DNA of 57,920 bases from SIG607 sp045537575. Its GTDB lineage: Bacteria; Bacillota; Clostridia; Oscillospirales; Acutalibacteraceae. Positions 6,170 through 14,020 of the stretch are shown piece by piece; positions within the stretch are counted from its first letter, which is position 1, and every line of letters starts with the position of its first letter. A model generated the notes under the pieces. It was given only the letters and a program-made list of their open reading frames with translations, made no database searches and was not told the DNA's origin. The stretch spans positions 1 to 57,920 of the forward strand of contig JAZSPU010000055.1 in the NCBI GenBank assembly GCA_045537575.1, read 5' to 3'. The position numbers and the translations under genes are program-made.

Positions 6170-8671
6170 ATGAAATTCTCTTTTTCAACTAAGGGTTGGC
6201 ACGGAATTTCTTTTGATGAATTTTGTTTTGTTGCTAATGAACTTAAGTTTCAGGGCATAGAACTTCACAATATATATAACAACCTTTTTACCGATAAAAA
6301 CGGTGCTTTCAGCGAACATAATGCGCCTCTTACGTTAAGAAAGCTGTATGAAAAGAAACTTGCCGTTCCTTGTATTGATACCATAAGCAATATCGGCGAC
6401 AAAAACGAAAAAGAAAAAAGTGTTGATGAAATAAAGAAATGTCTTAACATTGCAAGTAATCTGCATATTCCTTTTGTAAGACTTCACGCTTCACATTCCT
6501 CCGATACCGAGACAGCCGTAAATAACGTTATCGGTATTATTGAAGAAACCCTTTCTTTAGCGGAAGAAAAGGGGATAGCTCTTCTTCTTGAAACCTCGGG
6601 TATCTTTTCAAATACCGAGCTTTTGCGAGACGTTCTTGAACGCTTTGCAAGTGACAGTCTTTCTGCGCTTCTTGATATGTATTCTGCCTTTTTTGAAGGT
6701 AAAGAAGATGCTGAACATATTATTAAAAATCTCGGCGCATACGTTAAGCACGTGCATATAAGAGACGCTGTAAAAACCGAGGACGGATATGAACACTGTC
6801 TTATCGGTGAAGGCGAACTGCCTATTGACGAAATGATGTTAGCACTTAGAAGCGTTAACTATGACGGATATTTTTCTCTTATATGGGATCCTGCTTGGTG
6901 CGAGGAGCTTGACGATATGGAGATTATTTTCTCTCAGTTCGTTAACTTTATGAAGCAGTATGGCGATATTTCCCGTAACGAATCAACCCTTTACTATAAC
7001 AAATCTCACACAGGTAAATTTGTATGGAAAAAGGATTTGCTTATTGATTTAACCTTCCCGCAGGTGCTTGATAAGATGGTTGAGGAATTCCCTGACCAGT
7101 ATGCCTTTAAATATACTACTCTTGACTATACAAGAACCTACAGCGAGTTCAGAGATGATGTTGACACCTTTGCACGCGCTCTTGTTGCTATGGGTGTTAA
7201 AGCAGGTTCAAAGGTTGCAGTATGGGCTTCTAACGTACCTCAGTGGTATATTGCTTTCTGGGCAACCACCAAAATCGGCGCAATTCTTGTAACCGTTAAT
7301 ACTGCCTATAAAATTCACGAGGCAGAATATCTTTTAAAACAGTCCGATACCCATACTCTTATTATGACCGAGGGCAGTAAGGATACAAATTACGGCGAAA
7401 TTATTGCAAAGCTTTGCCCCGAGCTTGATAATATGAAATCAGGTCAGGCACTTCACAGTAAAAAGCTTCCGTTTTTAAGAAACGTAATTACCGTAGGCTT
7501 TAAGCAGAAGGGCTGTATGAACTGGAGTGAGGCTGTTGCTCGTTCAAGCGAGGTATCTCTCAGCGAGGTTTACAGAATGGCTTCACTAGTAGATAAGGAT
7601 GACGTATGTAATATGCAATACACTTCGGGAACTACGGGATTTCCCAAGGGTGTTATGCTTACCCATTATAACGTTGTAAATAACGGTAAATATATAGGCG
7701 ACCATATGGATTTATCTACTGCAGACAGAATGATGATTCAGGTGCCTATGTTCCATTGTTTCGGTATGGTGCTTTCTATGACAGCATCTATGACACACGG
7801 AACTACTATGTATCCTATGCCTTACTTCTCACCAAAGCCATCCCTTTCCTGTGTTCACAATGAACATATTACCGCTTTTAACGGCGTTCCTACTATGTTT
7901 ATTGCTATGATGCAGCATCCCGATTTTGATAAAACCGATTTTTCCTATATGAGAGTCGGCATTATGGCAGGTTCAAACTGTCCTGCTGACCTTATGAAAA
8001 AGGCGGCAGACGTTATGAATATGAAGGAAATTGTATCTGTTTACGGACAGACCGAGGCAAGTCCCGGTTGTACTATGAGCAGTTGGTACGACTCATTAGA
8101 GGTGCGAACCGAAACTGTCGGAAGCGCATTTGCAAACGTAGAATGTAAAATCATTGACCCCGAAACAGGAGAGGATTGTCCTGATGGAGTTAACGGTGAA
8201 TTTGTAGCACGTGGCTATAATATTATGAAGGGCTATTATAAGATGCCCAAAGCCACCGCATCTGCAATAGATAAAGACGGATGGCTTCATACGGGAGATT
8301 TGGCTTGTAGAAGACCTGACGGAAATTATCTTATTACGGGACGTCTTAAGGATATGATTATCAGAGGCGGCGAAAATATCTATCCGAAAGAAATTGAAGA
8401 ATTTATTTTCACCTGTCCTAAAGTAAGTGACGTTCAGGTAATAGGTGTACCCGATAAACAGTATGGCGAAGAAATTATGGCGTGTATCATTCTTAAAGAG
8501 GGCGAAACTATGACCGAAGAGGAAATCAAGGGTTATATTGCCGCTAATATGGCGCGTCATAAGGTTCCGCGTTATATTGATTTTGTTGATAAATTCCCCA
8601 TGAATGCGGCAGGAAAAATATTAAAATATAAAATGAGAGAAGATGCCGCTAAGAAATTAGGTCTTGAATAA
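6170..8671 (+). CDS. Fusion: sugar-phosphate isomerase/epimerase-like TIM barrel + acyl-CoA synthetase (AMP-binding)
   Basis: This 833-residue protein joins two enzymes. Residues ~1-270 resemble xylose-isomerase-like TIM barrels (AP endonuclease 2 superfamily); probable metal ligands are seen in LLLETSG, LLDMYSAF, HVHIRD and GEGELP. Residues ~285-833 form a full acyl-CoA synthetase: the P-loop YTSGTTGFPKG (~484-494), YGQTEASP, the hinge region TGRLKDMIIRGGENIYPKEIEEF, and the C-terminal AAGKILKYKMRE with the adenylation lysine (~815). The synthetase half would activate a carboxylic acid with ATP and CoA; overall it resembles medium-chain acyl-CoA ligases. No frameshift is seen at the joint, so the fusion looks real. 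It overlaps the amidohydrolase gene by one base. The substrate is unknown. Confidence 0.88.
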   Translation: MKFSFSTKGWHGISFDEFCFVANELKFQGIELHNIYNNLFTDKNGAFSEHNAPLTLRKLYEKKLAVPCIDTISNIGDKNEKEKSVDEIKKCLNIASNLHIPFVRLHASHSSDTETAVNNVIGIIEETLSLAEEKGIALLLETSGIFSNTELLRDVLERFASDSLSALLDMYSAFFEGKEDAEHIIKNLGAYVKHVHIRDAVKTEDGYEHCLIGEGELPIDEMMLALRSVNYDGYFSLIWDPAWCEELDDMEIIFSQFVNFMKQYGDISRNESTLYYNKSHTGKFVWKKDLLIDLTFPQVLDKMVEEFPDQYAFKYTTLDYTRTYSEFRDDVDTFARALVAMGVKAGSKVAVWASNVPQWYIAFWATTKIGAILVTVNTAYKIHEAEYLLKQSDTHTLIMTEGSKDTNYGEIIAKLCPELDNMKSGQALHSKKLPFLRNVITVGFKQKGCMNWSEAVARSSEVSLSEVYRMASLVDKDDVCNMQYTSGTTGFPKGVMLTHYNVVNNGKYIGDHMDLSTADRMMIQVPMFHCFGMVLSMTASMTHGTTMYPMPYFSPKPSLSCVHNEHITAFNGVPTMFIAMMQHPDFDKTDFSYMRVGIMAGSNCPADLMKKAADVMNMKEIVSVYGQTEASPGCTMSSWYDSLEVRTETVGSAFANVECKIIDPETGEDCPDGVNGEFVARGYNIMKGYYKMPKATASAIDKDGWLHTGDLACRRPDGNYLITGRLKDMIIRGGENIYPKEIEEFIFTCPKVSDVQVIGVPDKQYGEEIMACIILKEGETMTEEEIKGYIAANMARHKVPRYIDFVDKFPMNAAGKILKYKMREDAAKKLGLE

Positions 8672-9477
8672 TGGTAGAAAATAAATTTTTTGCGGTTGAT
8701 TCCCATTGCCATATTTACCCCGAAAAGATTGCCGAAAAGGCGGTTGCAGGTACCGATAAATTTTACGATACCGTTGCTCAGGGTGACGGTACCGTTAAAA
8801 ATCTTTTTGAAATGGGCGAAAGTGCAGGAATTGACCATTTTGTAGTTCAGTCTGTTGCTACCACGCCAAAACAGGTGAAAAGCATAAATGAATTTATTGC
8901 CGAAACCGTGAGCAAGGATAGGGAAAAACTTACTGGACTCGGAACTCTTCATCCCGACAGTCTTGATATAGAAGGCGACGTTAAACATCTTATGGAACTT
9001 GGGCTTAAGGGTGTTAAGCTTCATCCCGATATTCAGCAGTTTCCCTGCGATAATGATAACTGTATGAAGATATACGAGCTTTGTGAGAAAAACGGTCTTA
9101 TTCTCCTTATGCATACGGGGGATTACAGATATGATTTTTCAAATCCTAACCGTGTAAAGCCTATTCTTGAACGCTTTAAGGAACTTAAATTCATAGGCGC
9201 TCATCTTGCAGGTTGGTCGATATGGAGCGAAGCCTACAGTGAACTTAGTCAGTACGAAAATCTTTACGTTGACTGTTCCTCTTGCTTTGGTTTTGGAAAG
9301 GTAACTGAAATTGAAAGCATTATGAAGAAGTACGGCGCTGACAGAATTCTTTTCGGAACCGATTATCCTATGTGGTCTCCCGTTAAAGAAATGGAAACCT
9401 TTTTATCTCTCGATTTTACCGATAGTGAAAAGGAAAAGATGTTGGGACTTAATGCTAAAAAACTGTTCGGTATATAA
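8671..9477 (+). CDS. Amidohydrolase family protein (Amidohydro_2-like)
   Basis: This 268-residue protein is a metal-dependent TIM-barrel hydrolase or decarboxylase. It starts with the metal-binding DSHCHIYPEK motif (about residues 9-18), has LKGVKLHPD and LLMHTGD with further histidines, IGAHLAGW, and the closing FGTDYPMW with the catalytic Asp (~228-235). This pattern fits the Amidohydro_2 branch (PF04909), which contains non-oxidative decarboxylases such as ACMSD as well as hydrolases. It is translationally coupled to the preceding fusion enzyme (TAATG), so it probably acts on the same metabolite. A terminator follows directly, closing the three-gene operon. Confidence 0.88.
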   Translation: MVENKFFAVDSHCHIYPEKIAEKAVAGTDKFYDTVAQGDGTVKNLFEMGESAGIDHFVVQSVATTPKQVKSINEFIAETVSKDREKLTGLGTLHPDSLDIEGDVKHLMELGLKGVKLHPDIQQFPCDNDNCMKIYELCEKNGLILLMHTGDYRYDFSNPNRVKPILERFKELKFIGAHLAGWSIWSEAYSELSQYENLYVDCSSCFGFGKVTEIESIMKKYGADRILFGTDYPMWSPVKEMETFLSLDFTDSEKEKMLGLNAKKLFGI

Positions 9478-9489
9478 AAAAATCTTTTA

Positions 9490-9530
9490 AAAGGTCTGTT
9501 TTTGATAAAAAACAGACCTTTATTATTTTT
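9490..9530 (+). terminator. Terminator of the T-box operon
   Basis: A 14-bp stem (AAAGGTCTGTTTTT / AAAAACAGACCTTT) with a 4-base loop is followed by TATTATTTTTT, 12 bases after the amidohydrolase stop. Confidence 0.9.
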
Positions 9531-9568
9531 TAAGTATGTTATATAATAAGGTTAAAGAGGTGAGATAA

Positions 9569-10792
9569 GTGAGAATATTAAATTTTGGCTCTTGTAATAT
9601 TGATTACGTTTATACGGTAGAACATATCGTTGTTCCCGGTGAAACTGTTTCCAGCAGCAAACTCGAACTTTTTGCGGGAGGAAAGGGACTTAACCAGTCT
9701 ATAGCCGCTGCAAGAGCAGGCGCAAAGGTTTTTCATGCAGGTTGTCTTGGTAATGACGGCGGTATGCTGAAAGAGGTTCTAGTTGACAGCGGTGTGGATA
9801 TATCAAACGTAACCGAACTTGACACTAAAAACGGACATGCAATAATTCAGGTCAGCAGTCAGGGTGAAAACAGTATTTTTCTTTACCCCGGTTCAAACGC
9901 CCTTGTGACCAAAGAAATTATCGATAGCGTTCTTAAAAAATTCGATAAAGACGATATACTTCTTTTGCAGAATGAAATAAGTAACGTTCATTATATAATA
10001 GACGAAGCTTTCAGTAAGGGTATGATTATTGCCTTTAACCCTGCACCCTTTACGCAATCGCTTAAAAGCATTGATTTTTCAAAAATCGGTTATCTTATTT
10101 TAAACGAAACCGAGGCTATGGGCTTTACGGGTATAAGCGATACTCAGTCGTGTCTTGACTATATATGCAATAGATTTAAAAATCTTACGGTGATTTTAAC
10201 GCTGGGAAAAGAGGGAAGCGTTTACCGTCATAACGATGAGACTATTCATCAGTCGGCATTTGACGTAAAGGCAGTTGATACAACTGCGGCAGGGGATACC
10301 TTTATAGGATATTTTCTTGCTTGCCTGTGTATGGGGATTAGCATTAAAAAAGCGCTAAGAATTGCAAGTTGCGCTTCTGCAGTTGCTGTTTCAAAAATGG
10401 GCGCTGCGCCCTCTATTCCTTATATGAATGAGGTGGAAAAGGCTTTAGAGAGTTTTAAGGAATATCCTTCGGTTAAAAGAAAAATAAGGGCAGAAAAAAT
10501 AGAAAACTATATTGAAGAAAATCTTAAAACTGCCGATATAAAAGAACTTGCGAAAATTATAGGCTATACAAAGGAATATGTAGGAAATATAGTTAAAAAG
10601 GAAACAGGAGTTACTTTTTCAACCCTTTTGCAAAAGAAAAGATGCGAAAGGGCGGCGCAGCTTCTTGTTAACACCAATATGAGCGTTGGTGAAATAATAG
10701 AAGAAACAGGCTATGCAAATCAGTCTTTTTTCAGAAAACAGTTTAAAGAAATTTATGGTACGACCCCTTTGAATTTCAGAAAGGAACGCTAA
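9569..10792 (+). CDS. Fusion: PfkB/ribokinase-family kinase + AraC-type DNA-binding domain
   Basis: This 407-residue protein has an N-terminal ribokinase-family sugar or nucleoside kinase (~1-290). It shows FAGGKGLNQSIAAARAG near residue 31, LNETEAMGF, and the anion-hole/catalytic motif DTTAAGDTF (~237-245). The C-terminus (~305-405) is a two-helix-turn-helix AraC domain ending in GYANQSFFRKQFKEIYGTTPLNFR. The fusion suggests a regulator that reads its own substrate, or an enzyme that moonlights as a regulator; this is inference. It starts with GTG behind AAAGAGGTGAG. A TATAAT at 9542-9547 could be its -10, but no good -35 is seen. The nucleoside hydrolase gene follows one base after the stop, pointing to ribose or nucleoside use. 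Confidence 0.88.
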   Translation: MRILNFGSCNIDYVYTVEHIVVPGETVSSSKLELFAGGKGLNQSIAAARAGAKVFHAGCLGNDGGMLKEVLVDSGVDISNVTELDTKNGHAIIQVSSQGENSIFLYPGSNALVTKEIIDSVLKKFDKDDILLLQNEISNVHYIIDEAFSKGMIIAFNPAPFTQSLKSIDFSKIGYLILNETEAMGFTGISDTQSCLDYICNRFKNLTVILTLGKEGSVYRHNDETIHQSAFDVKAVDTTAAGDTFIGYFLACLCMGISIKKALRIASCASAVAVSKMGAAPSIPYMNEVEKALESFKEYPSVKRKIRAEKIENYIEENLKTADIKELAKIIGYTKEYVGNIVKKETGVTFSTLLQKKRCERAAQLLVNTNMSVGEIIEETGYANQSFFRKQFKEIYGTTPLNFRKER

Positions 10793-10793
10793 A

Positions 10794-11666
10794 ATGAATA
10801 AAGTTTTAACTATACCCGAAGGAAAAATCGACGTTGTAATCGATACAGATGCTTTTGCAGACAGCATTTGGGAAATGGATGACCAATACGCAATAGCCTA
10901 TCTTTTATCTTTTGATAAGTTTGACGTAAAGGCTTTTTATACTTATCAAAACAATGAAGCTTTTGTAAGAGGAATCAGCGAGGTTGTTAACCGTTGCTCA
11001 AGAAGTGACCTTAATTCTGTGATTTTTACAGGCTCTACGGAAGGAACTAATATAAATAATCCTGAAAAGAGTGATGCAGTTCTTGACCTTGTTGAGCGTA
11101 GCAAGAATTACAGTAAAGAAAATCCTCTTTACGTTTTGGGAATAGGCCCTGTTACCAATATAGCTGACGCTTTGCTTATTGATCCGACTTTAGAGGAACG
11201 TATAGTTTTGGTGGCTTTGTTTGGTCACGATTTTAAACAGCCTATTACCGATGAATACAATTTGATAAAGGATATGGTGGCTTCAAAGGTGATTATGGAA
11301 ACCAACGTGCCCATAATGTTGGTGCCCTGTATTGACGTTGCTAAAAAACTCGTTATGTCTTATAAAGAGTGTATCGAACAATGGCAGGGTAAAAACGATA
11401 TAGGCGATTATCTTATTTACTGTATGGGACTTATGTGTAAAGAGGAGTATAGACCAAATCTTAAGCGTGTTATCTGGGATGCAGTTCCCGTTGCGCTCCT
11501 CAGCCATCCTGAGTGGGTTACCTATGAAATAACCGAAAGACCGTGGCTTACCTTTGATAAGCATTGGCTTTTCGAAAAAAATGACGGCAAAATTTTATAC
11601 GTTAGCGATATAGATAGCGAAAGCATTAAAAAAGACATGTTTGAAAGAATAAAATACTATAAATAA
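10794..11666 (+). CDS. Nucleoside hydrolase (IUNH family)
   Basis: This 290-residue protein resembles inosine-uridine preferring nucleoside hydrolases, which cut nucleosides into base and ribose. The N-terminal calcium-binding aspartate cluster is present but stretched: DTD at residues 17-19 and MDDQYAIAY from residue 28, with a short insertion relative to the usual DTDPGIDDA. LGIGPVTNIADAL and the region around DEYNLIKDMVASKVI (usually E/DxN with a metal Asp) support the family. The divergent cluster resembles a known subgroup with DTDAxxExDDQFA. Coupled tightly behind the PfkB-AraC fusion, it could supply ribose for that kinase. No terminator is obvious after it. Confidence 0.8.
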   Translation: MNKVLTIPEGKIDVVIDTDAFADSIWEMDDQYAIAYLLSFDKFDVKAFYTYQNNEAFVRGISEVVNRCSRSDLNSVIFTGSTEGTNINNPEKSDAVLDLVERSKNYSKENPLYVLGIGPVTNIADALLIDPTLEERIVLVALFGHDFKQPITDEYNLIKDMVASKVIMETNVPIMLVPCIDVAKKLVMSYKECIEQWQGKNDIGDYLIYCMGLMCKEEYRPNLKRVIWDAVPVALLSHPEWVTYEITERPWLTFDKHWLFEKNDGKILYVSDIDSESIKKDMFERIKYYK

Positions 11667-11744
11667 TCTTACAACAACTACAAAATTGTCTAAAAAACCG
11701 ATTAATGCTTAACCTTAACACCCGAAAGGATGTTTTGCTTTTTA

Positions 11745-11773
11745 TTGACATCAATTTTTTCCTATGCTAAAAT
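11745..11773 (+). promoter_or_regulatory. Promoter of the repeat-protein gene
   Basis: TTGACA (11745-11750) and TAAAAT (11768-11773) have a 17-base spacer. About 85 bases of AT-rich leader follow before the start at 11858. Confidence 0.85.
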
Positions 11774-11857
11774 TTAATTATAAAAATTTTTAAATTTTTT
11801 GTCACAATTAGCGCACTTGTGTCGTTTATATAAATAGAAGAGAAAAGGAGGGAATGT

Positions 11858-13357
11858 ATGAAAAACAGATTTAAAATTAAAACGGTAGCTATATTAATAA
11901 TTATAGTTTTGTTTTTTGCAGCGACGATATATGCAACAATGCGTTTCTGCATACCGTATTATCATTACAGTAAGGCTAAAACTTTACTTGATAATGGCAA
12001 TAGTGCAGGTGCGTATTATCATTTTCTAAACTGCAGAGATTATAAAGATTCCGAAAAATTATTAAGAAACTTTACAGTGTCTTATGATACGCATATATAT
12101 TTCAACGAATACGGAACAAATGAAAAAAGAGTATATAGTACCGATAAAGAAAACAATACTTCCATAGTGACTTATTATAATTTAGACGGCACTTTAAGGG
12201 AAATCAGCGAGAAACAATATGATGAAAAAGGTGATATAATACTTTGTTCACATATAGACGCAAAGGGCAATAAATATCCTACCGAAAAATACGAATATGA
12301 TGAAAATCGCAACAAAATATCACGTACCCTATATAATAATGATGGCAGTGTAAACGAAAGCAGTAAATTTAGATATGATAATAACAATAATCTTATTTGG
12401 AAAGAAACTTATATCGCTTCGCAAAATGTAACAAAAAGAGAAGAGTATGTATATGATAAAAACTTTAAATTAGTGTCTCACGTAAGTTACAACGAAGATG
12501 GTGTGCCTTTCCCAAAATATTTATATGAATATGACGATAGCGGCAATTTAATGTTATATATCAGTTATGATGATGACGGAAAAATAACCACAAAAAATCA
12601 ATACAAATATGATGAAAAAGGAAATATGATTTTTCATACTGTATATAATATTGATGGTGCAATAAGTAAATCTACCGAATACCGATATGATGCAAATGGC
12701 AATTTGCTTAATGAATTTTTTTACAATGCCAAAAATGAAATCACCAAAAAAACCGAGTATCAATATGATCAAAGCAGCAATAAGATTATATATGTATTAT
12801 ATAATCGTTTAGGTGCTATGATCGAAAAAAAAGAATACAAATATGATGCTAACGGAAATAATACGTGGGTTATTGAATATGATAAAGAGGGATTATCCCA
12901 AAAAATTAATCACAAATACAAAAACGGAAGGGTAATTGAGACAATTCACTATGATAAGGACGGCAAAATAATACAAAAACTTAAAAATGTTCACATTCTT
13001 GACAGGGTAACAGGAGAAATAAAATCAGAAATACTATCCCTCGTAAAATATGATGAAAAGGGTAATGAAATATCGGTGATAGATAATGATTTTAATAGAA
13101 GAGGTGACATTACAAAGGAAAAAACGTGTAAGGATGACGGAACACTTATTTATCATTATGAATATAAATATAATAAAAATGGCAACAAAGTGTTAGAAAC
13201 TCAGTATGATAGTAATGGTGACGTAACGTCTAAACAAGAAACGAAATACGATAAAAACGGAATAGAAATAGCGTCAATATATTATAATAAAGATGGCAAA
13301 ATAATTACGAAAATAGAATATCAAAACCCTAAGGTTACGTATTATTCGTCTAAGTAA
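11858..13357 (+). CDS. Membrane-anchored YD-like repeat protein
   Basis: This 499-residue protein of unknown function begins with a basic stretch and one hydrophobic segment (about residues 9-28), likely an uncleaved signal anchor that places the rest outside the cell. Residues ~37-70 (SKAKTLLDNGNSAGAYYHF, then YKDSEKLL) resemble the short helical repeat often found at the base of Firmicute surface proteins. From about residue 90 to the end come some 16 imperfect repeats of ~22 residues of the type YxYDxNGNxxxxxxYNxDG, similar to RHS/YD and wall-associated repeats. No toxin, protease or transpeptidase domain is seen. The DNA looks more AT-rich than neighbouring genes, consistent with transfer (by eye). 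Single gene with its own promoter and terminator. Confidence 0.75.
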   Translation: MKNRFKIKTVAILIIIVLFFAATIYATMRFCIPYYHYSKAKTLLDNGNSAGAYYHFLNCRDYKDSEKLLRNFTVSYDTHIYFNEYGTNEKRVYSTDKENNTSIVTYYNLDGTLREISEKQYDEKGDIILCSHIDAKGNKYPTEKYEYDENRNKISRTLYNNDGSVNESSKFRYDNNNNLIWKETYIASQNVTKREEYVYDKNFKLVSHVSYNEDGVPFPKYLYEYDDSGNLMLYISYDDDGKITTKNQYKYDEKGNMIFHTVYNIDGAISKSTEYRYDANGNLLNEFFYNAKNEITKKTEYQYDQSSNKIIYVLYNRLGAMIEKKEYKYDANGNNTWVIEYDKEGLSQKINHKYKNGRVIETIHYDKDGKIIQKLKNVHILDRVTGEIKSEILSLVKYDEKGNEISVIDNDFNRRGDITKEKTCKDDGTLIYHYEYKYNKNGNKVLETQYDSNGDVTSKQETKYDKNGIEIASIYYNKDGKIITKIEYQNPKVTYYSSK

Positions 13358-13371
13358 AATGTTAAAGAACA

Positions 13372-13399
13372 ATCACTCGGGAAACCGAGTGATTTTTTT
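13372..13399 (+). terminator. Terminator of the repeat-protein gene
   Basis: Perfect 9-bp stem ATCACTCGG / CCGAGTGAT with a GAAA loop and six Us. Confidence 0.95.
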
Positions 13400-13475
13400 A
13401 TGTCTTTAGTTTTTGAAGAACTTTTGTAAAAATTAGTTAAAATATAAAAAATTTTAAAAAAATTCAAAAAAACTA

Positions 13476-13504
13476 TTGCAATTTATATAAAAGTGCTCTA
13501 TAAT
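13476..13504 (+). promoter_or_regulatory. Promoter of the dcw cluster (mraZ)
   Basis: TTGCAA (13476-13481), a 17-base spacer and TATAAT (13499-13504), followed by MraZ-type boxes. It is the main visible promoter for the genes from mraZ to ftsQ. Confidence 0.88.
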
Positions 13505-13559
13505 AACATTAAAAGTGGTTTAAAGTGGAGTAAAAATCCATTAATGTGTAGCAAAGTGG
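13490..13559 (+). promoter_or_regulatory. MraZ operator: four AAAGTG boxes
   Basis: AAAGTGC at 13490 and AAAGTGG at 13512, 13522 and 13553 match the known MraZ target (AAAGTGK repeats with a 10-bp period). Intervals of 22, 10 and 31 bases equal about two, one and three helical turns, so all boxes face the same side. The first overlaps the promoter spacer, the next two cover the early transcribed region. MraZ would repress its own operon. Confidence 0.85.
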
Positions 13560-13583
13560 TGAAAATGAAGGGAGTGAGGCTCT

Positions 13584-14009
13584 GTGTTATACGGTGGATA
13601 TCAACATAATATCGATAAGAAGGGCAGAGTGTTCATTCCTTCTAAAATGCGTGAAGAACTTGGTGCAGAGTTTATTATCTGTAAAGGTATTTACGGAAAA
13701 AGATGTCTTTGCGTTTATTCACTTGCACAGTGGGAAAAGCTTGTTGAAAATATAGGCACTCTTCCCGTAACCAAATCAAGTGTTGTAAAGCGTTTTTTAT
13801 ATGACGGCGCATTTAACGTTGAATGTGATGCACAGGGAAGAATACTTATTCCAAGCGTTTTAAGAGAATATGCCGAGCTTGAGAGTGAGGCTCATATTAT
13901 CGGTATGGATACAAACCTTGAAATATGGAATACATCTCTTTGGCAACAAGAAAACGAAACATATACTCCCGAGTCTGTTGCTTCTATTATGGAAGAACTT
14001 AACTTTTAA
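13584..14009 (+). CDS. mraZ: Transcriptional regulator MraZ
   Basis: This 141-residue protein is the MraZ regulator that controls the division and wall cluster. It has two AbrB-like halves, each with the DxxGR signature: DKKGRVFIPSKMREEL near residue 12 and DAQGRILIPSVLREYA near residue 80. MraZ forms a ring that binds repeats in its own promoter, and such repeats are present just upstream. The start is GTG behind GGGAGTGAGG. rsmH follows after 11 bases. Confidence 0.97.
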   Translation: MLYGGYQHNIDKKGRVFIPSKMREELGAEFIICKGIYGKRCLCVYSLAQWEKLVENIGTLPVTKSSVVKRFLYDGAFNVECDAQGRILIPSVLREYAELESEAHIIGMDTNLEIWNTSLWQQENETYTPESVASIMEELNF

Positions 14010-14020
14010 GGTGAAGCAAT

